Assembly: GCA_013331575.1 (NCBI GenBank)
Contig: DUGD01000021.1
Coordinates: 21,767-39,938, forward strand
Origin: Candidatus Woesearchaeota archaeon
GTDB lineage: Archaea; Nanobdellota; Nanobdellia; Woesearchaeales; UBA525
Reading direction: 5' to 3'
Length of the DNA stretch: 18,172 nt
The notes beneath the pieces were generated by a model that was not told where the DNA came from, did not search any database, and worked only from the letters and a program-made list of their open reading frames with translations. The translations under genes and the position numbers were made by a program. Of the stretch, positions 12,710-18,172 are shown piece by piece; the first letter of the stretch is position 1; every line of letters begins with the position of its first letter.

Positions 12710-15700
12710 CCAGTCCGGAACAGCAGGCCTATTTCGACCGCTTCAAGAAAGATTGTCTTGACGCCTATGCGATAGCGACGAAAGCGCGCGCGAAAGGCTA
12801 CGATCCGGAGATGGAAGTGAGCGTCACGCTCGCCGAGACCCTCGCGGAGCGCGTCATCGGCCTCATCAGCGTCATCGCGCCGCAGATAAAGAACGTCGGC
12901 GTGCAGAAGCGCATCGAGGACCTAGAGGCTCAGTACGGCATCCTCGACTGGCGTGTGGCGCTCCAGATAGCGCTCGAAGTGGCGGAGCAGAAATACTGTT
13001 CCTTCAAAGACGAGCTCGAGGCCATCACGATAGGTGTGAAGGTCGGTTTTGCGTACAACACGCTCGGGGTCGTATCGTCACCTATCGAGGGACTCACGGA
13101 CATAGAGGTGAAGAGCCGCCTCGATAACGGAAAGCCGGGCCGCGAAGGCAAACGGGGAAAATACTTCTGCTTGAATTTCGCAGGACCCATCCGTAACGCC
13201 GGCGGCACCGCCGCCGCGGTATGCGTCCTCATCGCGGACTATGTCCGGGTAAAAATGGGGTACGGCGAGTATGACCCGACGGAGAAGGAGATAAAGCGTT
13301 GCCCTGCGGAGCTCGAGGATTATCACGAGTGGATCACCAACCTGCAGTACTTCCCGAGCAAAGAGGAATCGATATTCATGATGGAGCATCTCCCCGTCGA
13401 GATCAGCGGGGAAGGAAGCGAGAAATACGAAGTGAGCAACGTCACGCTCAAAGACCTCCCTCGCGTCCCCGTCAACCTCCTGCGCAACGGCTACTGCCTC
13501 ATCCACTCGAGCTGTATCCCGCTCAAAGCTCCGAAACTCTGGAAGCAGCTGGAGAAATGGGGGAAGGATTTCGAGATGCAGCATTGGGACTTCCTCAAGG
13601 ACTTCCTCGTCGTGCAGAAGAAGATGAAAGCGGCAGGGAAGAAAACCGAGACGGGTGCGAAGATAACGCCCGACTATACATACATCAAGGACCTTGTGGC
13701 AGGCCGTCCCGTGCTAGGATATCCACTCCGGTCAGGAGGCTTCCGCTTGCGTTACGGGCGTTCACGCGCATCAGGATACTCTGGCCAGGCCATCCACCCG
13801 TGCACGATGCACGTCCTCAACGATTACATAGCGAGCGGCACACAGCTTAAAGTAGAACGCCCAGGAAAGGCGGCCGCATTCATGCCATGCGATACGCTCG
13901 AAGGGCCTATAGTCCGGCTCAAGAACGGCTCGGTCCTCAAACTACAGGATGAGGAGATCGCGAAACGCGTCGCGAAATCCGTCGAACAGATACTCTACAT
14001 GGGCGATGTGCTCATCAACTACGGGGATTTCTACAACCGCAACCATTCGCTCGTCCCTGTAGGATACTGCCCAGAATGGTGGATACAGGAAGTGGAGCGT
14101 GCCGTGACGACAGCAGGAAAGGATTTCGACGCTGCTTCGCTTGCTGAGATAACTGGAGTTCATATCGATCGATGCGCGAGCATCATCAAAGACCCCATGC
14201 ACGTCTATCCGACCGTCGTGGAATCGGTGATGATAGCGCACGGTACGAACACTCCGCTCCACAGCGCATGGACTCCTTACTGGTCGCAAGTCACCATCGA
14301 CGATGTACGCGAACTCATAGGTTCGGCTTCGGTACGAGACGGGATAATGATCGTACAGGCGTCGTCACGCAACCGCGAGACGCTCGGACTGCTCGGCGTA
14401 CCGCACACGATAGAGGCGAACGCCACGGAGACGGTCAGCGACGATGTCGCCGTGCTCGATGGAGAATGGAGCGACGCGATGCGAGCCATGCTCGGCCTCG
14501 ACACAATGTCGCCAAGCGACGCTATCGTGATACTCGAGCGCCTCCCCCGCGACATGCCTGTGTACGAAGCGGTATCCGCGATAAGCGGACTGCACCTGCG
14601 CGACAAAGCAGGGACGTTCATCGGCTCCCGCATGGGACGACCAGAGAAAGCGAAGATGCGAAAGCTCACCGGTTCCCCGCACGGCCTCTTCCCGGTCGGT
14701 GAGGAGGGCGGCCGTATGCGCAGCATCCAAGAGTCGCTTGTCAAAGGAAAGATCACGGCGGAGTACCCGCTCCGGTTCTGTCCGACGTGCAATATCACCG
14801 TCATCTTCGGCCGCTGCGACCAATGCGACGGCGAGACAGAACAGCGGACGACCACCGTCGTGCGCAAGACCTCTGAGGGCGAGAAGCGTGAGGAGCGCAC
14901 GTACTCGCGCCAGGAGATACCTATCCGTCGCATCTTCGAGGGCACGCTCAAGAAGCTGAAGTTCCGCATCTATCCTGACATGATAAAAGGGGTCCGCGGA
15001 ACGAGTAACCGATCGCACATCCCTGAGCACCTCGTCAAGGCGGTGTTGCGCGCGAAACACAATATCGCCGTGAACAAGGACGGCACTATCCGCTACGATT
15101 GCAGCGAGGTCACGCTCACGCACTTCAGGCCTGACGAAGTGGGGACGTCAGTGGCGCGGCTGCGCGAGCTCGGTTATACAAAAGACTGCCGCGGCGAGGA
15201 GCTGATGCGTGACAACCAGGTCTGCGAGCTCCGCGCGCAAGACATCGTCATACCGTGCTGTCCCGTGAGCCCCGAAGAACCATCGGACGCCATACTCCTC
15301 AGGGTGTCGCAGTTCGTCGATGAGGAACTCAAGCTCCTCTACGGCCTCAAGCCGTACTATAACTGCAAGACGCGCGACGATCTCGTCGGGCAATACGTGG
15401 TAGGTCTCGCGCCGCACACCTCGGCCGGCATGGTCGGCCGCATCATCGGATTCTCGAAGACGCAAGGGTTCCTCGCGCACCCGCTCTACCATGCGGCGAT
15501 GCGGCGCGACTGCGACGGCGACGAGTCCTGCATCTCACTTCTCATGGACGTCTTCCTCAACTTCAGCGCGAAATTCCTCGGCGAATCGCGCGGCAGCACA
15601 ATGGACGCGCCCCTTGTCTTGACATACCTGCTCAACCCCGCAGAGGTGGACGACATGGCGTTCCATGTGGACACCGCGTGGCGCTACCCGCTCGTGATGT

Positions 15701-16260
15701 ACGAGCTGGCGCTCGAGTACAAGAAGCCGTACGACGTCAAGGTGCCGCTCCTCAACGACGTGCTCGGCACGCCAGCGCAGTTCGAAGGGATGGGGTACAC
15801 GCACGACACGGTCTCGCTCAACGCAGGCGTGCTCTGCTCGGCGTACAAGACGCTTCCTTCCATGGAAGAGAAGCTCTTCGGGCAGATGGACCTCGCGGTG
15901 AAGATACGCGCGTGCGACGCGACCGACGTGGCCCGCCTCGTCATCGAGAAGCACTTCCTTCGGGACACGAAAGGAAACCTGCGCAAGTTCACGCAGCAGG
16001 AATACCGTTGCGTCGCGTGCAACGAGAAATTCCGCCGTCCGCCGCTCGTCGGGAGATGTCCGGTCTGCACAGGCAAAGTGCTCTTCACGATAAGCGAAGG
16101 CAGCGTCATCAAGTACTTGCAGTCGTCGATAGACCTCGCCGAGAAGTACGGCATCACCGGCTACCTCAAGGAGGACTTGGAGCTCCTGCAGCGGAAAGTG
16201 GACGATCTCTTCGGCAAGGACAAAGAAGTCCAGACGGGACTCGGCGCGTGGGGCGTGTAG
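12694..16260 (+). CDS. polC (DP2): DNA polymerase D large subunit DP2 (catalytic)
   Basis: This is the catalytic subunit of the archaeal replicative polymerase D, 1188 residues, a normal length without an intein. The double-psi beta-barrel active-site region reads H-A-A-M-R-R-D-C-D-G-D-E-S; D941 and D943 match the catalytic Asp pair. D939 stands where an Asn is expected in the N-x-D-x-D motif. It is followed by the conserved M-D-A-P-L-V-L-T segment. Two zinc fingers are clear: C696/C699/C708/C711 and C1106/C1109/C1122/C1125. The C-terminus Q-T-G-L-G-A-W-G-V resembles a degenerate PCNA-interacting (PIP) box. ATG 12694 is used with a weak GTGAT upstream; ATG 12703 is an alternative. The start lies inside a 29-bp repeat. 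The gene is the target partner of DP1, yet separated from it by the five-gene cassette. Confidence 0.97.
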   Translation: MPAMNTSPEQQAYFDRFKKDCLDAYAIATKARAKGYDPEMEVSVTLAETLAERVIGLISVIAPQIKNVGVQKRIEDLEAQYGILDWRVALQIALEVAEQKYCSFKDELEAITIGVKVGFAYNTLGVVSSPIEGLTDIEVKSRLDNGKPGREGKRGKYFCLNFAGPIRNAGGTAAAVCVLIADYVRVKMGYGEYDPTEKEIKRCPAELEDYHEWITNLQYFPSKEESIFMMEHLPVEISGEGSEKYEVSNVTLKDLPRVPVNLLRNGYCLIHSSCIPLKAPKLWKQLEKWGKDFEMQHWDFLKDFLVVQKKMKAAGKKTETGAKITPDYTYIKDLVAGRPVLGYPLRSGGFRLRYGRSRASGYSGQAIHPCTMHVLNDYIASGTQLKVERPGKAAAFMPCDTLEGPIVRLKNGSVLKLQDEEIAKRVAKSVEQILYMGDVLINYGDFYNRNHSLVPVGYCPEWWIQEVERAVTTAGKDFDAASLAEITGVHIDRCASIIKDPMHVYPTVVESVMIAHGTNTPLHSAWTPYWSQVTIDDVRELIGSASVRDGIMIVQASSRNRETLGLLGVPHTIEANATETVSDDVAVLDGEWSDAMRAMLGLDTMSPSDAIVILERLPRDMPVYEAVSAISGLHLRDKAGTFIGSRMGRPEKAKMRKLTGSPHGLFPVGEEGGRMRSIQESLVKGKITAEYPLRFCPTCNITVIFGRCDQCDGETEQRTTTVVRKTSEGEKREERTYSRQEIPIRRIFEGTLKKLKFRIYPDMIKGVRGTSNRSHIPEHLVKAVLRAKHNIAVNKDGTIRYDCSEVTLTHFRPDEVGTSVARLRELGYTKDCRGEELMRDNQVCELRAQDIVIPCCPVSPEEPSDAILLRVSQFVDEELKLLYGLKPYYNCKTRDDLVGQYVVGLAPHTSAGMVGRIIGFSKTQGFLAHPLYHAAMRRDCDGDESCISLLMDVFLNFSAKFLGESRGSTMDAPLVLTYLLNPAEVDDMAFHVDTAWRYPLVMYELALEYKKPYDVKVPLLNDVLGTPAQFEGMGYTHDTVSLNAGVLCSAYKTLPSMEEKLFGQMDLAVKIRACDATDVARLVIEKHFLRDTKGNLRKFTQQEYRCVACNEKFRRPPLVGRCPVCTGKVLFTISEGSVIKYLQSSIDLAEKYGITGYLKEDLELLQRKVDDLFGKDKEVQTGLGAWGV

Positions 16261-16264
16261 ACTT

Positions 16265-16624
16265 ATGAACTTCATCCCAAAAATTCCCGCATTGACAATC
16301 GAGAAGAAAACTAAACTACTTGAGGTTCTTTTTACTGTCGGGACACTGCTGTCGGTGTTTTCATCGCCTTCAGGGATGAGATATATCTTTGTTCTTTTCG
16401 TTGTGCTAGGAGTAGTGATGTACGTTTTCTTGCTCAGCGGTAAACAACCACCCGTATTTGTTTCAGTGTTAGTATCTGCGTTCTTTTCTTTGATTCCTGC
16501 ATACTTCATAGGAGAGTATACTGCAGGTTATTCTCCGGCGTTCGGTGTTTCTTTGGCGATAACGTACGTCCTAGTGCTAACGATATTGTTGGCAGCAGTT
16601 TTTAGTAAAGTACCGAAGCGATAG
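16265..16624 (+). CDS. Small four-helix membrane protein, unknown
   Basis: This 119-residue protein starts 4 nt after the DP2 stop. Four hydrophobic segments are visible (about 19-34, 39-58, 63-83 and 93-114), separated by short loops such as S-G-K-Q-P-P, with Lys/Arg at both ends. It has no catalytic motif I recognise. Its base composition is clearly richer in T and A than DP2, with many TTT/GTT codons. This partly follows from hydrophobic content but may also mark a different origin. It is probably co-transcribed with DP2 because there is no room for a promoter. A link to replication is not implied by its sequence. Confidence 0.7.
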   Translation: MNFIPKIPALTIEKKTKLLEVLFTVGTLLSVFSSPSGMRYIFVLFVVLGVVMYVFLLSGKQPPVFVSVLVSAFFSLIPAYFIGEYTAGYSPAFGVSLAITYVLVLTILLAAVFSKVPKR

Positions 16625-16629
16625 CTCAA

Positions 16630-16744
16630 GGGGCCGCCTTGGAACAATCCCGAGCACCGAGCGTCCGCGAGGCGACAGCCGACGCGGCCATGCGAGGAGC
16701 GAGACACTCAACGGAACGGATGTGAGCAAGACCGCCGCGGCCCC
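16630..16744. ncRNA. GC-rich structured stretch, candidate ncRNA
   Basis: About 115 bp between two genes begins GGGGCCGC (16630-16637) and ends with its exact complement GCGGCCCC (16737-16744), an 8-bp closing stem. Inside, GCGTC (16661-16665) can pair with GACGC (16681-16685) around a GGC-GACA-GCC hairpin. CTCA/TGAG can also pair nearer the 3' side. No open frame covers it convincingly, and I see no match to tRNA, 5S, SRP or RNase P consensus elements. A guide RNA, a 3' structured end of the polC transcript, or a DNA-level repeat are possible. Confidence 0.35.
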
Positions 16745-16777
16745 GAGAACTGTTGCAGACGATTAGGTGTCGATGCA

Positions 16778-16786
16778 TTTTTATAC
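16778..16786 (+). promoter_or_regulatory. TATA box of the 79-residue membrane protein gene
   Basis: TTTTTATAC is centred 26 nt before ATG 16808, the spacing expected for a leaderless archaeal transcript. No ribosome site is present, which agrees. Confidence 0.5.
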
Positions 16787-16807
16787 AGCGCAGCGGAAGG
16801 CCGTCCT

Positions 16808-17047
16808 ATGGGTTCGGGCGTCATCGTTGGTGTCATGCTCTTCTCGGCGATGGTCTTCACGATCATCATCGGCACCGGCCTTCTCTTCTTCCAGAGCACG
16901 ATGGCGCTCGAGGACGGTATGCGCGAGCCGGAACCGGAAGTCACCGCGGTGCAACAAGCAAGCGCGATCGTCATCTTCGCGCTCTTCCTCCTCGCGGGGC
17001 TTCTCTTTGTCGCAGGCGCTGCGAGGATAGTGACTAGAAGCGCTTGA
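16808..17047 (+). CDS. Small two-helix membrane protein, unknown
   Basis: This 79-residue protein has two hydrophobic helices (about 4-28 and 51-72) joined by an acidic loop (E-D-G-M-R-E-P-E-P-E-V) and a short basic tail. Gly-rich helices suggest tight packing, perhaps oligomeric. A TATA box at the right distance and the lack of a Shine-Dalgarno point to a leaderless mRNA. The gene converges tail to tail with the minus-strand gene, whose last base directly follows this stop. A same-length shadow frame exists (16767-17030), but its repetitive Ser/Arg composition marks it as non-coding. Confidence 0.65.
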   Translation: MGSGVIVGVMLFSAMVFTIIIGTGLLFFQSTMALEDGMREPEPEVTAVQQASAIVIFALFLLAGLLFVAGAARIVTRSA

Positions 17048-17659
17048 TCAGCTTAGGACGTCCGTCATCTCGGCGTACCTGTGCGCGATGCGCTCGTAGA
17101 CGCGTCCCATATTCGCATAGATATCGACAATGTCTTTCGTCCCCTCTTTGCATCGTTCTAGCTCGCGCGCCTGCGCTGGATCGCTGGTCGTCTGCGCCGC
17201 GAAGAACTCGACGCCATGACGAGCCAGATCTGACAGTTGGAGGCATTCATTCCTCTTTTCGACGCATTTATCTATTTTCCTGGCGAAGAATCTGTTGTAT
17301 GATGGAGCGAAACTGAGCCATGACGCGATAGTGGCCATTGCGCGTAAGGTTCCACGGGATCCCTCGTTTGCTGCCTGTTCTACACTAGTGGCATGCTCTG
17401 CGACGGGCTGGTACTGAGCGTACATCTCGCCTAGCGATTGTTGCAGGTTCTTCCTGGCTTTCTCCGTGATGACCGCTTGCTGGGGCAGGTATTCCTTCTC
17501 TCTTTGTATCAGTTGCCTGCTGTAACAGAGAACCTCGTCGCCGAGATGCGCGAACCACATCGTATCATCCAAGATGGCGCGGGTGATCGTGCTGTACACA
17601 GAGAGTCGTTTATCTTCTATCTTGAGCCGTTCGGTCAATCGATCATCGATAGTTCCCAT
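17048..17659 (-). CDS. Helical protein of unknown function
   Basis: This 203-residue protein is predicted to be almost entirely alpha-helical, with long amphipathic stretches rich in Glu, Gln, Arg and Ala. One weakly hydrophobic segment lies in the middle (about 108-121). No signal peptide, nucleotide-binding motif or metal cluster is seen, and I do not recognise the family. It starts at 17659; a TATA box read on the minus strand (TTTAAA, 17681-17686, with an A-rich BRE before it) lies about 25 nt upstream, again a leaderless arrangement. It is divergent from the DNA ligase gene and convergent with the small membrane protein. A cytoplasmic scaffold, coiled-coil or sensor protein are all open possibilities. 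Confidence 0.7.
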   Translation of the reverse strand: MGTIDDRLTERLKIEDKRLSVYSTITRAILDDTMWFAHLGDEVLCYSRQLIQREKEYLPQQAVITEKARKNLQQSLGEMYAQYQPVAEHATSVEQAANEGSRGTLRAMATIASWLSFAPSYNRFFARKIDKCVEKRNECLQLSDLARHGVEFFAAQTTSDPAQARELERCKEGTKDIVDIYANMGRVYERIAHRYAEMTDVLS

Positions 17660-17824
17660 ACTATCGGGATCCTCGTGCGGTTTAAATCAGTTTTTCTTAT
17701 GCGGCATTCTTGCCCGTCGTCGGGGGCCGATGTCGTCGTATCCCGTCGTGCGTCGTCTTGCGGTCTTGTGTGGTGATGTCTATCACCCCTAACTATTATA
17801 TCTCTCACACGCACTCCTATACCT
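17660..17824. promoter_or_regulatory. Divergent promoter region
   Basis: The 165-bp region drives two divergent genes. Minus strand: TTTAAA at 17681-17686. Plus strand: CTATTATAT around 17793-17801, about 28 nt before the ligase ATG. A perfect dyad GGTGAT-GTCT-ATCACC (17772-17787) sits just upstream of the ligase TATA box and could be an operator. GTCGT recurs about five times between 17717 and 17760. Confidence 0.5.
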
Positions 17825-18172
17825 ATGGCAATCACACCAGGAACTCCCATAGAATCCATGAATCCGGTCTACCTCACCGGTGATGGGGTATTCAACGACA
17901 TACTCATCGCGCACGGCGGTAGGACGCTCGCAGAGATAAAAGAGGACGGGTATCGCGTGCAGTTGCATAAATGCGGCGATCGCGTCACTGCGTTCACGCG
18001 CAGCAAGAACCAAGTCCTTCTCGATCTCTACCCCGAACTCTCATCATCGATCGCGAACCTCCCCGATTGCATCCTGGATGCCGAGCTCGTCGGCAAAGGC
18101 CTCGTCGGGAAGGATGCTTTCGACGCCGTGAAGACGCGTTTCCGCCCGCGTATCGGCGAGAAGGGCAAAGAG
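17825..18172 (+). CDS. lig: ATP-dependent DNA ligase, 3' partial, no N-terminal DBD
   Basis: This enzyme seals nicks by forming an AMP-lysine intermediate. The first 116 residues are visible, and the frame runs off the window end. Motif I is I-K-E-D-G-Y-R with the nucleotide-binding Lys at 39; T-R-S-K-N (motif Ia-like) and L-D-A-E-L-V-G (motif III-like) follow. The opening P-G-T-P-I-E-S-M and the E-I-K-E-D-G-Y-R-V-Q-L-H-K pattern resemble the start of the adenylation domain in archaeal LigA-type ligases. Those normally have about 230 residues of helical DNA-binding domain first. Here an in-frame TGA at 17774-17776, with no start codon between it and ATG 17825, excludes a longer N-terminus. 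The TATA box spacing suggests a leaderless mRNA. Downstream OB-fold presence cannot be checked. RNA ligase or LigD-like activity is a lesser alternative. Confidence 0.85.
   Translation, partial: MAITPGTPIESMNPVYLTGDGVFNDILIAHGGRTLAEIKEDGYRVQLHKCGDRVTAFTRSKNQVLLDLYPELSSSIANLPDCILDAELVGKGLVGKDAFDAVKTRFRPRIGEKGKE

Noticed and set aside
12084..12723. Shared 9-mer CCGGAACAG after each 29-bp repeat (12084 and 12715), as proof of a longer duplication
   Set aside because: The distance from the repeat differs by 27 bp and the surrounding bases do not align, so it may be chance.
15505..15525. Intein at the PolD active site, a known insertion point
   Set aside because: The motif is continuous and the protein has normal length, so no intein is present.
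15535..16509. Long minus-strand open frame of 324 codons over the DP2 3' end
   Set aside because: It is a shadow of DP2 codon bias, with Arg/Glu/His-rich low-quality sequence, while DP2 carries clear zinc fingers in the same region.
17048..17659. Idea that the divergent helical protein is the missing DNA-binding domain of the ligase
   Set aside because: It is helical and of similar size, but I see no ligase DBD sequence pattern and it is transcribed in the opposite direction. Structure prediction would settle it.
1..18172. CRISPR array, insertion sequence or rRNA gene
   Set aside because: No regularly spaced repeats with unique spacers, no transposase motifs with terminal inverted repeats, and no rRNA consensus were seen.

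Overview
The window looks like chromosomal DNA of an archaeon with family-D DNA polymerase. It carries Orc1/Cdc6, both PolD subunits, an archaeal-type ATP-dependent DNA ligase, archaeal BRE/TATA promoters placed about 25 nt upstream of start codons, and secreted proteins made of Ig-like repeats rich in Asn-X-Ser/Thr sites. PolD rules out most Crenarchaeota. The surface-protein modules and many unknown small genes resemble DPANN archaea (Woesearchaeota/Pacearchaeota-like), but the lineage is inferred and not proven.

Layout. (1) 1-5472: three translationally coupled genes for large secreted or membrane-anchored glycoprotein-like proteins; the first is cut by the window edge. (2) 5473-6666: a 1.2 kb non-coding region with a cloverleaf-like inverted repeat, tandem and phased repeats, a long T-rich strand, an A/T dyad and three ORB-like sequences. 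It lies directly upstream of orc1/cdc6 and is the best candidate for a replication origin. (3) 6667-16260: orc1/cdc6, the PolD small subunit (DP1), a cassette of five small genes, and the PolD large subunit (DP2). (4) 16265-17047: two small membrane proteins separated by a GC-rich structured stretch. (5) 17048-17659, minus strand: an unknown helical protein, divergent from the start of a DNA ligase gene (17825 to window end) that has no N-terminal DNA-binding domain.

The origin-orc1-DP1-DP2 order matches the replication cluster known from Pyrococcus and relatives, where the two PolD genes are neighbours. Here they are separated by about 2.6 kb holding five divergent, apparently paralogous small proteins that share block motifs. 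The first is coupled to DP1 by an ATGA overlap. The last is bracketed by a perfect 29-bp direct repeat that copies the translation start of the DP2 gene. This cassette is the most likely undescribed system in the window.

Two further oddities concern replication enzymes. The PolD active-site motif reads D-C-D-G-D where N-C-D-G-D is expected, and the ligase begins almost at its nucleotidyltransferase motif I. All calls come from reading the sequence; no database search was possible.
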